A DNA stretch of 64,000 nucleotides. It comes from Corynebacterium uropygiale (GTDB taxonomy: Bacteria > Actinomycetota > Actinomycetes > Mycobacteriales > Mycobacteriaceae). The first letter of the stretch is position 1. The number at the start of each line of letters is the position of its first letter. The notes beneath the pieces are model-generated. The model saw nothing but the letters and a program-made list of their open reading frames with translations. It did no database searches and had not been told where the DNA came from. The stretch covers positions 124,001 to 188,000 of the forward strand of contig NZ_JAKGSI010000004.1 of NCBI RefSeq assembly GCF_021568315.1, in the 5' to 3' direction. The position numbers and the translations under genes were made by a program. Positions 53,015 to 63,305 of the stretch are shown here, piece after piece.

Positions 53015-53284
53015 ATGGCTAAGTCAAAGTCGACGTCTCGTATCGTCCTCACCAGCGTGCTGTCTGCGCTTGCACTCGTGATCGCTTTCGTCTGCGCCTT
53101 CAACCAGAGCCTGACGCTCGCGGTGACGTTCTTCATCATCTCGGCGGTCGTCATCTCCACCCTGTGGTGGCAGAACCCCGAGGCCCTCAAGGCCCACCGC
53201 CACGAGCACCGCGGCACCTCCATGGAGGACGAGGTCATCGCCAAGGAGCAGCAGAAGCAGCTGCAGATGGAGCAGGCCCGCTAG
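53015..53284 (+). CDS. Small membrane protein of unknown function
   Basis: I choose the ATG at 53015, with AAAGGAAG about eleven bases upstream, rather than the GTG at 53003 that follows that motif directly. The 89-residue product has two transmembrane helices (about residues 9-29 and 34-52) and a soluble, Gln/Glu-rich C-terminal helix ending KEQQKQLQMEQAR. I recognise no family. It stands alone, between non-coding DNA and a convergent small gene. Confidence 0.7.
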   Translation: MAKSKSTSRIVLTSVLSALALVIAFVCAFNQSLTLAVTFFIISAVVISTLWWQNPEALKAHRHEHRGTSMEDEVIAKEQQKQLQMEQAR

Positions 53285-53295
53285 CCACGCACTGG

Positions 53296-53652
53296 CTAGC
53301 CGTCGGCCGCCTCCCCGTCGAGGTCATCGCGGCTCCACATCGTCCACCCAAAGTCAGCGTCCTCCATGACGCTGTCCTTCCCGGGGATCGACCCGTGAAT
53401 CCGGTAATACACCGGCCACTGGTACCCATCCATCTCCTGGGGCATCACCAGAAAAGTCCCCGACGACCGCCCCATCGCATACTCCATTTCCCAGCGAATC
53501 ACTTGCCGGGCGGAGCTCGCCCCCTCAATCTCAAAGCAGGCGAGCGACCCACCGCGCTTCTCATCCCAGAACAGCACGACATACCGGGGCATTGGCGCAT
53601 ACGTAGCGCCCAGAACATCCGGGCGTCGGACGTCGAGTTCTCTCGCTCTCAT
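53296..53652 (-). CDS. Small protein of unknown function
   Basis: The 118-residue protein starts at the ATG at 53652, with GAGGAAAG eight bases upstream; the frame open further upstream is an antisense shadow of the NRPS gene. It has no signal peptide and is rich in aromatic and acidic residues (PRYVVLFWDEKRGGSLACFEIEG, DADFGWTMWSRDDLDG). I recognise no family. It ends 11 bp from the stop of the convergent small membrane protein. Confidence 0.6.
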   Translation of the reverse strand: MRARELDVRRPDVLGATYAPMPRYVVLFWDEKRGGSLACFEIEGASSARQVIRWEMEYAMGRSSGTFLVMPQEMDGYQWPVYYRIHGSIPGKDSVMEDADFGWTMWSRDDLDGEAADG

Positions 53653-53924
53653 CGGTTGTCTTTCCTCCTCTGGGTCGAGGGCAATCCTCCCCCATGCTAC
53701 GGGGAAGCGCCTCACAGACACACGCGGCGTACCGATTCCGCTATCACTCTTCGCCAACACTGACCGCCACATCGGCAGCGTCATAGACCGGCGAACCCAC
53801 TCAAGGAGTCGACCATTGTTCTCGCACTCATTTTCCTTGCAGTTGTCGCCCAGCACGAGCTCTTCGCCTAGCCACTCTCCCCCACCCTCCCGCATGTCTC
53901 CGCCCTGCTCAGCGGCTCGCTTTG

Positions 53925-53930
53925 TACACT
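53925..53930 (+). promoter_or_regulatory. -10 box before the Pls/PosA-type NRPS gene
   Basis: TACACT (53925-53930) fits a corynebacterial -10 box 43 bases before the ATG. No good -35 box is visible. The rest of the 320-bp stretch 53653-53973 shows nothing else. Confidence 0.4.
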
Positions 53931-53973
53931 GACCAGGACACCAGCACGTTCGAGGGATCTCACGGGGACACTC

Positions 53974-56900
53974 ATGACACCCATGACGCCTGTGGCGTTG
54001 CTGCGCGGGGAGGAAGCCGCCCAGCCGCGCACGCTCATTGACATTCTCTATTCCACTGCAGAGCTCCACCCGGAGGCTGCCGCCATCGACGACGGCCGGG
54101 AGGTCCTCACCTATACGGAGCTCGTCGAGCAGGTGCGGGCCGCGGCCGAGCGCCTCGCTGAGCAGGGCGTGGGCCGCGGGGACCGGGTCGGCATCCGCAT
54201 GAGCTCGGGCCGCCGGGAGCTGTACATCTCTATCCTCGGCGTGCTCGCGGCCGGCGCCGCCTACGTGCCCGTCGACGCCGATGACCCGGAGGAGCGCGCC
54301 CGCCTCGTGTTCGGCGAGGCCGACGTCTGCGGCATCCTCACCGACGACGGCTTCCGCCCCCGCCGCGCCACAAGCACCGCTCGCCCCGCGCGCCCCAGCA
54401 GCCCCGCGCGCCCCGCCACTGCCCCCACCCCGGAGGACGACGCCTGGATCATCTTCACCTCGGGCTCCACGGGCAAGCCGAAGGGCGTGGCCATCACGCA
54501 TCGCAGCGCCGCGGCCTTCGTCGACGGCGAAGCGAGCTGGTTCCTCCTCTCCTCCCCGGGCGGCCCGCTGGGCCCGGATGATCGGGTGCTCGCGGGCCTT
54601 TCGGTGGCTTTCGACGCCTCCTGCGAAGAAATGTGGCTGGCCTGGGGAAACGGGGCGTGCCTGGTGCCGGCGCCGCGGGAGCTCGTGCGCTCCGGGATGG
54701 ACCTCGGGCCCTGGCTGATCCGCCAGGGGATCACGGTGGTCTCGACGGTCCCGACCCTCGTGGGCTTGTGGCCGGATGAGGCGCTCGCGCAGGTGCGACT
54801 CCTCATCCTGGGCGGGGAGGCCTGCCCCCAGGCGATCGCGGACCGCCTCGCCACCGAGGAGCGAGAGGTATGGAACACCTATGGCCCCACCGAGGCAACC
54901 GTCGTGAGCTGCGGCGCTCGCCTGGAGGCGGACTCTCCCGTGACGATCGGCAGCGCGCTGGCCGGCTGGGACCTCGCGGTCACGAACCCGGAGGGCCGCC
55001 CCGTCCCCGAGGGCGAGGTGGGCGAGCTGGTCATCGGCGGCGTCGGGCTGGGCCGCTACCTCGACCCCGCGAAGGACGCCGAGAAGTACGCCCCCGCCCC
55101 GCACCTCGGCTGGGAGCGGGCCTACCGCTCGGGCGATCACGTGCGGGTGGGGCCGGCGGGCATCGAGTTCGTCGGCCGCATCGATGACCAGGTGAAGATC
55201 GGCGGCCGGCGCATCGAGCTCGGCGAGGTGGACGCGCACGTCGCCGCCCTCACCGAGGTCCGCTCCTCCGCCGTCGTCGTCCGCCAGACCCCGAGCGGCG
55301 AGAACATCCTCGTCGCCTACGTCTCCCTCCGCGACCCCGCCGCCCCCTTCGACCCGCGCGTCGCCCGCGCCACCCTCGCCGAGCGCATGCCCGCCCCCAT
55401 GGTGCCGCGCCTCGCAGTCCTCGACGCCCTCCCCGTCACCACCAGCGGCAAAGTCGACGCCCGCGCACTCCCCTGGCCCCTCCCCGAGAGCACCACCCCC
55501 AGTGCCGACGACGCCACCCCGCTCACCCCCACCGAGTCCTGGCTTTCCACCCTGTGGGCCGAGGTCCTCTCCTGCCCCACCCCCACCCCGGAGGATGACT
55601 TCTTCTCCCTCGGCGGGACCTCGCTGGCGGCCGCGGGGCTCATCGCCCGCATCCGCGAGCGCTACCCCACCGTCTCCGTCCGGGACCTCTATGACCGGCC
55701 GCGACTGGGCGCGCTCGCCGAGCACCTCGCCGGCCCCGAGGAACGCGCGGCCGGGGCACGCGGCGCGGCCACCGCGAACACGGGCAACGCTGCCGCCCCT
55801 GCCGCCCCCGCCTCCCCCGTCCCCGCTCGCACGCGCGCGATCCAGACCCTCCTCCAGATCCCCTTCATGACGCTGCGCGGCCTCTCGCTCCTCGCCTGGC
55901 TGCTCCTCATTTCCCAGGTGGGGGCGCTCCTGGGCCTCCCCGGCGCCATTCACTTCCCGTGGTGGCTCATCGTGGTGGGCCTGCTGCTCTTCGCCACCCC
56001 GCTCGGCCGCGTCCCCATCGGCGCCCTCGGCGCCCGCCTTCTCACCCGCGGTATCACCCCGGGCACTTACCCGCGCGGCGGCCGCACCCACCTGCGCATC
56101 TGGGCCGCCGAGCGCTGGGCCGACGCCTCCGGCTCCCGCAGCATCGCCGGCGCCACGTGGGTGAACTACTATGCGAAGCTCCTCGGCGCCCGGGTGGGCA
56201 AGGGCGTGGACCTGCACTCGCTCCCGCCGGTCACGGGGATGCTGAGCTTGGGCAAGCACTGCTCCGTCGAACCCGAAGTCGACCTCCGCGACTACTGGCT
56301 GGACGGCGATGAGCTGCACGTCGGCCCCATCACCATCGGCACGAACGCCCGCGTGGGCACCCGCTGCACGCTCCTTCCCCATGCGGTCATCGGCGCCGAC
56401 GCTCACCTGGAGGCCGGCTCCACCCTCACCGGCGAGAAGCCGATGAAGAAGGGGGCCCGGTGGGCGGGGTCACCAGCCCGGAAGGTGGGCCGCTCGCGGC
56501 ATCGTTTCCCGGAGGAGCACCCACCCCGGCGCACCGCCTGGGTCTGGGCTTATGGGGTGACCTCGGTGGCACTCGCGGTGCAACCGCTGGTGGCCATAGG
56601 TGTGGGCGTGGCGGTGACTCTGTGGCTGGCGGGCGGACTGTCAGCGTCGACACTTTTCTGGGCCCCCGTGGGGGCACTCTGCACATTCTGTGTCTACGCG
56701 CTGCAAACTCTGGTGGGCATTCGGCTCCTCTCGATTGGTCTTGAACCAGGCGTATCGCCCGTGCGCTCACTGCGCGGCTGGCGTCTATGGGCCATCCAAC
56801 GCCTCATGGACGAAGCCCGCACCACGCTCTTCCCCCTGTACGCCGGCATGCTCACCCCCTGGTGGATGCGTGCGCTGGGCGCCAAAGTGGGCCGCAACGT

Positions 56901-57915
56901 GGAGGTGTCCACCGCGGTGCTCATCCCAGCACTCACGGAGGTCAAAGATGGCGCCTTCCTCGCCGATGACACTCTCATCGGCGGCTACGAGCTGGGCGGC
57001 GGTTGGATCCTCGCCGGTGACACGACCATCGGCAAACGCTCCTTTGTGGGCAACTCCGGCATCACGCTCCCCGGCCGTAAGCTGCGCAAGAACTCGCTGG
57101 TTGCCGTCCAATCCTCTACGCCCCGCAAAGCGAAGGCCGGCACCAATTGGTGGGGATCCCCTCCCGAGCGGATGCGCCGCGTCGAGGTCTGCGCCGACGA
57201 CGGCCACCAGCGCACCTATCAGCCCTCGCTGGGCCTGCGCGTGGCACGAGGAGCGATCGAGACGCTGCGCCTCCTGGCGATCATGGCTTCCGGCTGCTGC
57301 CTGGCCTTGGCGATGCTCCTCCTCTTCTGGATCCTGAGCAGCTGGGGTGTGCTTGCGGCTGCGCTGCTCAGCGGTGTGGTGCTCATGCTGGTGGGGGCCG
57401 TGGCGATGGCTCTCACCGTCCTCATAAAGTGGGTGTGCGTGGGCCGGCACCGCCCCGGCGAGCACCCGCTCTATAGCCCCTTCGTGTGGCTCAATGAGCT
57501 GCAGGATACGTTCGTGGAGACGGTGGCCGCTCTGTGGTTTTTCCAGCACACGACGGGCACCGAGGAGCACAATGTAGCGTTGCGTGCCCTGGGCGCCACG
57601 GTGGGGAAGGGCGCCTGGGTGGAGAGTTACTGGCTGCCGGAGACGGACTTGTGTGTGGTGGGCGCAGGGGCCACCATTGGCCCTGGCACCGTGGTGCAGA
57701 CGCATCTTTTCCAGGATCGGGTGATGAGTGTGGACACGGTGTGCGTCGAAGAGGGCGCGACACTGGGGGCGCATTCGGTGGCATTGCCGGCGTCGAGGCT
57801 GGGGCGGGGGGCAACGATTATGCCCGGTTCCTTGGTAATGCGGGGAGATCAGGTGCCGGCGGGTTCGCGCTGGCAGGGGAACCCGATTGAGCCCGTGGTG
57901 AGGCCGGAGGCATAG
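53974..57915 (+). CDS. Pls/PosA-family single-module nonribosomal peptide synthetase
   Basis: The 1313-residue membrane enzyme has an adenylation domain (A3 motif FTSGSTGKPKG about 161-171, NTYGPTEATV, YRSGDHVR, and GGRRIELGEVD with the catalytic lysine further on in TSGKVDARAL). A carrier domain follows, with the phosphopantetheine serine in FFSLGGTSLAAAG (about 543-555). From about residue 630 onward, transmembrane helices alternate with three hexapeptide-repeat acyltransferase-like domains. This is the architecture of epsilon-poly-L-lysine synthetase (Pls) and its relatives (PosA), which polymerise a basic amino acid or diamine. The adenylated substrate cannot be read with certainty. It is a lone gene with no degrading hydrolase beside it. 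Confidence 0.9.
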   Translation: MTPMTPVALLRGEEAAQPRTLIDILYSTAELHPEAAAIDDGREVLTYTELVEQVRAAAERLAEQGVGRGDRVGIRMSSGRRELYISILGVLAAGAAYVPVDADDPEERARLVFGEADVCGILTDDGFRPRRATSTARPARPSSPARPATAPTPEDDAWIIFTSGSTGKPKGVAITHRSAAAFVDGEASWFLLSSPGGPLGPDDRVLAGLSVAFDASCEEMWLAWGNGACLVPAPRELVRSGMDLGPWLIRQGITVVSTVPTLVGLWPDEALAQVRLLILGGEACPQAIADRLATEEREVWNTYGPTEATVVSCGARLEADSPVTIGSALAGWDLAVTNPEGRPVPEGEVGELVIGGVGLGRYLDPAKDAEKYAPAPHLGWERAYRSGDHVRVGPAGIEFVGRIDDQVKIGGRRIELGEVDAHVAALTEVRSSAVVVRQTPSGENILVAYVSLRDPAAPFDPRVARATLAERMPAPMVPRLAVLDALPVTTSGKVDARALPWPLPESTTPSADDATPLTPTESWLSTLWAEVLSCPTPTPEDDFFSLGGTSLAAAGLIARIRERYPTVSVRDLYDRPRLGALAEHLAGPEERAAGARGAATANTGNAAAPAAPASPVPARTRAIQTLLQIPFMTLRGLSLLAWLLLISQVGALLGLPGAIHFPWWLIVVGLLLFATPLGRVPIGALGARLLTRGITPGTYPRGGRTHLRIWAAERWADASGSRSIAGATWVNYYAKLLGARVGKGVDLHSLPPVTGMLSLGKHCSVEPEVDLRDYWLDGDELHVGPITIGTNARVGTRCTLLPHAVIGADAHLEAGSTLTGEKPMKKGARWAGSPARKVGRSRHRFPEEHPPRRTAWVWAYGVTSVALAVQPLVAIGVGVAVTLWLAGGLSASTLFWAPVGALCTFCVYALQTLVGIRLLSIGLEPGVSPVRSLRGWRLWAIQRLMDEARTTLFPLYAGMLTPWWMRALGAKVGRNVEVSTAVLIPALTEVKDGAFLADDTLIGGYELGGGWILAGDTTIGKRSFVGNSGITLPGRKLRKNSLVAVQSSTPRKAKAGTNWWGSPPERMRRVEVCADDGHQRTYQPSLGLRVARGAIETLRLLAIMASGCCLALAMLLLFWILSSWGVLAAALLSGVVLMLVGAVAMALTVLIKWVCVGRHRPGEHPLYSPFVWLNELQDTFVETVAALWFFQHTTGTEEHNVALRALGATVGKGAWVESYWLPETDLCVVGAGATIGPGTVVQTHLFQDRVMSVDTVCVEEGATLGAHSVALPASRLGRGATIMPGSLVMRGDQVPAGSRWQGNPIEPVVRPEA

Positions 57916-57920
57916 GAGAA

Positions 57921-57960
57921 GCCCCGCGCCGGAGCTGACCACCAGTGCTGGGCGCGGGGC
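57921..57960. terminator. Hairpin between convergent NRPS and ppk2 genes
   Basis: GCCCCGCGCC (57921-57930) pairs with GGCGCGGGGC (57951-57960) around a 20-base loop. A6 follows on the plus strand, and TTCTCCT follows on the minus strand. It probably ends ppk2 transcripts, and perhaps those of the NRPS gene. Confidence 0.6.
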
Positions 57961-57980
57961 AAAAAATGGGTGGGGCGGGG

Positions 57981-58880
57981 CTAGTCCCCAATTTGGTCGA
58001 TGCCCCTCATGACGATCTTGGGGTCGGGCTCGCCGACCAGCTCATGATCCTTGTCCGTGTATTCGAACTTGCTGAGCACGTAGCGCATGGCGTTGATGCG
58101 GGCGCGCTTCTTGTCATTGGACTTGATGGTGATCCAGGGGGACTCGTCGGTGTCCGTGTAGCGGAACTGTTCTTCCTTGGCCCGGGTGTAGTCCTCCCAC
58201 TTGTCGAGGGAGGCGAGGTCCATCGGGGAGAGCTTCCACTGGCGGACGGGGTCCACCTGGCGGATGGCGAAGCGTGTGCGCTGCTCCTTCTGCGTGACGG
58301 AGAACCAGAACTTGGTGAGCGAAATCCCCGAGCCCAGGATCATGTTCTCCAGCATGGGCACCTCGCGGAGGAACTCCGCGTGCTGGGATTCGGTGCAGAA
58401 GCCCATGACGCGCTCGACGCCCGAGCGGTTGTACCAGGAGCGATCGAAGAACACGATCTCCCCGGCGCACGGGAAGTGCTCGATGTAACGCTGGAAATAC
58501 CAGGAGGTGGATTCCCGAGGGCTGGGCTTCTCCAGAGCGACGGTGCGCGCCCCACGCGGGTTGAGGTGCTCATTGAAGCGTTTGATGGTGCCGCCCTTGC
58601 CGGCGGCGTCGCGACCCTCGAAGAGGATGATGTGCTTCTGGCCGGTGTCCTTGGTCCAGTTCTGCCACTTGAGGAGCTCGATCTGCAGTGCCCGCTTCAC
58701 GTGCTCATACTCATCGCGGCTCATCCGCTCATCGTAGGGATAGTTTTCCCGCCACGTCTGGACGGGCGATCCATCGGGCCGGACAAGGACGGGATCATCC
58801 TCGTCGCTATCGTCCACGACGTAGCCCTCAGTCTTGGTCAAATCAATGACGGGGAGTTCTTCATCCTTGTGGTCAGCCAT
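57981..58880 (-). CDS. ppk2: Polyphosphate kinase 2
   Basis: PPK2 transfers phosphate between polyphosphate and nucleoside diphosphates. The 299-residue protein has Walker A FEGRDAAGKGGTIKRF (about 87-102), the lid-region PRESTSWYFQRY, and Walker B EIVFFDRSWYNRSGVERVMGF. A -10 box TAGAAT (58887-58892, minus strand) ends six bases before the ATG, so the mRNA is probably leaderless. It lies downstream of the porin-like pair, the same order as in C. glutamicum and C. diphtheriae. Confidence 0.95.
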   Translation of the reverse strand: MADHKDEELPVIDLTKTEGYVVDDSDEDDPVLVRPDGSPVQTWRENYPYDERMSRDEYEHVKRALQIELLKWQNWTKDTGQKHIILFEGRDAAGKGGTIKRFNEHLNPRGARTVALEKPSPRESTSWYFQRYIEHFPCAGEIVFFDRSWYNRSGVERVMGFCTESQHAEFLREVPMLENMILGSGISLTKFWFSVTQKEQRTRFAIRQVDPVRQWKLSPMDLASLDKWEDYTRAKEEQFRYTDTDESPWITIKSNDKKRARINAMRYVLSKFEYTDKDHELVGEPDPKIVMRGIDQIGD

Positions 58881-58993
58881 AACCTGATTCTACTGCGCAG
58901 GCCGCATTTTTCACCCCCATTAACCCCCGCTCTTGAGGATCGACGCCCACCCCCTCCCCCGCTTCCCCACGCGGGCCTTCCCCCACACGCGAA

Positions 58994-59022
58994 AACCGGC
59001 TAGGCGCAATGCCTAGCCGGTT
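58994..59022 (-). terminator. Terminator after the porA-like gene
   Basis: A perfect 12-bp stem, AACCGGCTAGGC (58994-59005) with GCCTAGCCGGTT (59011-59022), loop of five, is followed on the minus strand by TTCGCG after GGTT. It separates the porin pair from ppk2. The region 58881-58993 holds nothing else. Confidence 0.8.
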
Positions 59023-59070
59023 ACAATCCGCACATCCTGAGTGAGTGCTCAGCTCCTCAGGTGGAGGATA

Positions 59071-59307
59071 TTAGGCCTTGGGCTTGTCGGAGGAGCCAGC
59101 GCCGTCAGTGGCAGGGGTGGGGTCGGTGCTAGCGTCGGAAGACCCGAAGACGTTGACGAGCTCCGGGTTGTCCTTGGTGCCGATGTCGAGGTGCGTACCG
59201 CCGAGGAACCAGCGGACACCGGAGAAGAACTTCTCAACGCCGCCGAAGAAGTCAGCCATGCGGGAGAGGCCGAGCAGGAAGTCAGAGAACAGCTGTGCAA
59301 CGTCCAT
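59071..59307 (-). CDS. porA: PorA-like small cell-wall channel protein
   Basis: The 78-residue acidic protein has no signal peptide, like known corynebacterial PorA/PorH. The N-terminal half is an amphipathic helix rich in Phe, Leu and Gly (MDVAQLFSDFLLGLSRMADFFGGVEKFFSGVRWF). The C-terminal half is Asp/Ser/Thr-rich and polar. AAGGAG lies seven bases before the ATG. Position between groEL2 and ppk2, as second gene of a pair, is the diagnostic feature, because these peptides diverge too fast for sequence matching. PorA and PorH together form the main pore of the mycolate outer membrane. It is longer than the 45-residue C. glutamicum PorA. Confidence 0.75.
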   Translation of the reverse strand: MDVAQLFSDFLLGLSRMADFFGGVEKFFSGVRWFLGGTHLDIGTKDNPELVNVFGSSDASTDPTPATDGAGSSDKPKA

Positions 59308-59347
59308 GGAATTACTCCTTTAAGTTTCTGGAAGCTTCAGGGATGGA

Positions 59348-59602
59348 TTAGTGGAAGATGTTCGGGATCTGGAGCTGGTGGGACCACTCGAGAGCCGTCT
59401 GGATGATCGGCTTGAGAGCGTCGCCCAGACCCTCGAAGAGCTGCTGCGCGGCCCAGAAGATGGAGTGCTTCTCCGTGTTACCGGTGGGGAGGAAGAACTC
59501 CAGCTTGTCAGCGCTGCCAGCCGGCTTGATCTCAGTGGGCTTCACGGCCTCAGAGGGGTCCACGGTCGGCTTCTCTTCTTCCGCCAGGAAATTAAGGATC
59601 AT
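59348..59602 (-). CDS. porH: PorH-like small cell-wall channel protein
   Basis: The ATG at 59602 has a perfect AAGGAG six bases upstream. The 84-residue protein lacks a signal peptide. After an acidic and polar first part, a likely amphipathic helix follows (SIFWAAQQLFEGLGDALKPIIQTALEWSHQL). It precedes the PorA-like gene by 40 bp on the same strand, with groEL2 upstream, matching the porH-porA order of other corynebacteria. It is longer than C. glutamicum PorH (57 residues). The assignment to PorH rather than PorA rests on order. Confidence 0.75.
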   Translation of the reverse strand: MILNFLAEEEKPTVDPSEAVKPTEIKPAGSADKLEFFLPTGNTEKHSIFWAAQQLFEGLGDALKPIIQTALEWSHQLQIPNIFH

Positions 59603-59625
59603 GTGAGTCTCCTTGGAGAGTCGGT

Positions 59626-59648
59626 GTCCCCGGCCCAAAACCGGGGAC
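59626..59648 (-). promoter_or_regulatory. Hairpin in the porH-like leader
   Basis: GTCCCCGG (59626-59633) pairs with CCGGGGAC (59641-59648) across a seven-base loop. It lies 24-46 bases upstream of the start codon, just before the AAGGAG ribosome-binding site. It is not followed by a T-run, so a role in mRNA stability or translation is more likely than termination. Confidence 0.55.
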
Positions 59649-59819
59649 AGTGTCAACTGTCAAGTGAAACTGCGGCCATCCGCATGAAGGGGGACCAACC
59701 CGTTTCACCGATAGAGTAAAGCAGCTTCACGGCGGGATGTCTACTGTTTTCATCACATTCTTCCAAGGAACTTTCTAAAAATCTCACCATATGGGACAAA
59801 GACCCACCTCTCCCCCGCG

Positions 59820-59851
59820 GATTATGTTCAACGCGCTGCTCCTATGTTCAA
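59820..59851 (-). promoter_or_regulatory. Possible porH promoter with two direct repeats 20 bp apart
   Basis: TATGTTCAA occurs at 59823-59831 and 59843-59851, exactly 20 bp apart. On the minus strand this gives TTGAAC as a -35 box, a 19-bp spacer and CATAAT as a -10 box, which would leave a leader of about 210 bases before the PorH-like gene. The repeats could also bind a regulator on one DNA face. The remaining 59649-60024 has no gene. Confidence 0.4.
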
Positions 59852-60024
59852 TTCGCTAATCATGTATTTGTCTAGACCGCTTAAAAGGAACACCAAACGA
59901 AACTCCGAAGGGTACCCACTTCCGGGGGTAGTTGCGTGCGCTGAGGGAACCAATGGGAGCCTGAACACTGTCTCATCTGCCCTGCTCCTGGCGCTGCGGA
60001 CCCCACAAGAGCACGCATGGCAAA

Positions 60025-60060
60025 GGGCCGCAGAACCCCCGCTCGGGAGTCCTGCGGCCC
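60025..60060 (-). terminator. Terminator after groEL2
   Basis: GGGCCGCAG (60025-60033) pairs with CTGCGGCCC (60052-60060) across an 18-base loop, with CCCTTTGCC following on the minus strand, 30 bp after the groEL2 stop. Confidence 0.65.
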
Positions 60061-60089
60061 TCAGGCTGCGTCTAAGACGCTCTTATGGT

Positions 60090-61748
<1,659 letters not shown>

Positions 61749-61849
61749 TTATTAACTCACTGTTGATAGCGACGACACTCAAACGTCTCGGCAACAAGCA
61801 GGCGCCCGCGACGGCATGGTCGGTGAGTGTGATCCAACCTCACCCGCTT

Positions 61850-61876
61850 TTAGCACTCTCCGTTAGTCAGTGCTAG
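61850..61876 (-). promoter_or_regulatory. CIRCE element (HrcA site) before groEL2
   Basis: TTAGCACTC (61850-61858), nine bases, then CAGTGCTAG (61868-61876) match the TTAGCACTC-N9-GAGTGCTAA consensus with two changes in the second arm. It lies about 120 bp upstream of the groEL2 start. On the minus strand TTGCAC, 17 bp and TAAAAC just beyond it could be the promoter. Confidence 0.85.
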
Positions 61877-61940
61877 ACCCTGTTTTAGCAGTCGAGTACA
61901 GAGAGTGCAAGATTGGCGAACGGCAGTACACTGGGGCGCC

Positions 61941-63266
61941 ATGACACGAGAGACCATCTTCCGCCAACTTCACGACCTCGTTTCCTTTAACTCTGTCCAC
62001 AGCGTGCCGGAGCTCAAAGAGGAGCACGCCGGCGCCTGCCAGTGGGTAGAAAACGCCCTCCGAGAGGCGGAGCTCGACGTCCAGGTGTACCCCACCGCGG
62101 ACGATGCCCCGGCCATCATCGGCACCAAGCCCGCCGAGGACGGCTACCCCACCATCCTCCTCTACTCCCACTACGACGTCGTCCCCGCCGGGGACCCCGC
62201 CAAGTGGGAGTCCGACCCCTTCACCCTCACCGAGCGCAACGGCCGCTGGTACGGCCGCGGCGCCGCCGACTGCAAAGGCAACCTCGTCATGCACCTCGAG
62301 GCGCTGCGCCAGGTCAAGGAGGCCGGCGGCACGAAGCTGGGCATCAAGGTTGTCATCGAGGGCTCCGAGGAGATGGGCGGCGAGGGCCTGGACACCCTCA
62401 TCGAGGAGAAGCCCGAACTCTTCGCCGCTGACATCATCTTCATCGCGGACTCCGGCAATGCTGCCGTCGGGACCCCCACCCTCACCACGAGCCTCCGCGG
62501 CGGCGCCCAGGTGACCGTCACCGTGGACACCCTCGCCACCCCGGTCCACTCCGGGAGCTTCGGCGGGGCGGCGCCGGATGCCGTCGCCATCCTCGTGCGC
62601 CTCCTCGATACCCTCCGCGACCAGCAGGGACGCACCGTCATCGAGGGCGTGGACTGCTCCGCCACCTGGGAGGGCCAGCCCTACACCGCGGAGGAATTCC
62701 GCGCCGACGCCGGCATCCTCGACGGCGTGGACATCATGGGCGCCGAGACCGACCAGCCCAGCGACATGGTGTGGGCGCGCCCGGCCGTCACCATCACCGG
62801 GTTCACCTCCACCCCCGTCGCCGAGGCCGTCAACGCCGTTCCCGCCACCGCGAGCGCCCGGCTCAACCTCCGCGTCCCCGCCGGAATGAGCTCCGCGGAC
62901 ACCGCCGCCAAGCTCGCCGAGCACCTGAAGAACCACGTGAGCTTCGGTGCGCACGTCACGGTGGACGTCGAGGACGTCAACGAGCCCTTCGCCACCGACA
63001 CCACCGGCCCCGGGCTCACCGCCTTCGCCGCGAGCCTGGCCAAGGCCTACGGCCAGGAGGAGTGCGCGCTCATCGGATCCGGCGGATCCATCCCGCTCAC
63101 CTGCGCCCTCCAGGCGATTCAGCCGGAGGCGGAGATCGCGCTCTTCGGCGTGGAGGAGCCGCAGTGCACCATCCACTCCCCCAACGAGTCCGTGGACCCC
63201 ACGGAGATCGAGCGCATCGCCGCCGCGGAGGCCGACTTCCTGCTCACCTACACCGGGAAGAACTAG
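61941..63266 (+). CDS. M20-family metallopeptidase (dipeptidase-like)
   Basis: The ATG at 61941 follows a -10 box TACACT (61927-61932) by eight bases, so the mRNA may be leaderless. The 441-residue protein has the M20 zinc motifs YSHYDVVPAGD, YGRGAADCKGN and EGSEEMGGEG (catalytic and bridging acids) and a C-terminal 'IHSPNESVD' histidine. The central dimerisation domain contains 'ATPVHSGSFGGAAPDA'. Such enzymes hydrolyse dipeptides or N-acyl amino acids in the cytoplasm. It is divergent from groEL2. Confidence 0.93.
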   Translation: MTRETIFRQLHDLVSFNSVHSVPELKEEHAGACQWVENALREAELDVQVYPTADDAPAIIGTKPAEDGYPTILLYSHYDVVPAGDPAKWESDPFTLTERNGRWYGRGAADCKGNLVMHLEALRQVKEAGGTKLGIKVVIEGSEEMGGEGLDTLIEEKPELFAADIIFIADSGNAAVGTPTLTTSLRGGAQVTVTVDTLATPVHSGSFGGAAPDAVAILVRLLDTLRDQQGRTVIEGVDCSATWEGQPYTAEEFRADAGILDGVDIMGAETDQPSDMVWARPAVTITGFTSTPVAEAVNAVPATASARLNLRVPAGMSSADTAAKLAEHLKNHVSFGAHVTVDVEDVNEPFATDTTGPGLTAFAASLAKAYGQEECALIGSGGSIPLTCALQAIQPEAEIALFGVEEPQCTIHSPNESVDPTEIERIAAAEADFLLTYTGKN

Positions 63267-63269
63267 GAC

Positions 63270-63298
63270 TTGCGTCACACTCTGGAGTCATCTAGGGT
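63270..63298 (+). promoter_or_regulatory. Promoter of the leader-peptide transcript
   Basis: TTGCGT (63270-63275), a 17-bp spacer and TAGGGT (63293-63298) form a good promoter. Its -10 box ends seven bases before an ATG at 63306, so transcription would start at or next to that codon. Confidence 0.6.
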
Positions 63299-63305
63299 GT
63301 GTCCC

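Noticed and set aside
53653..56406. Upstream extension of the small minus-strand gene across the NRPS gene
   Set aside because: The part beyond 53652 is a shadow of the adenylation domain. The start at 53652 has its own ribosome-binding site.
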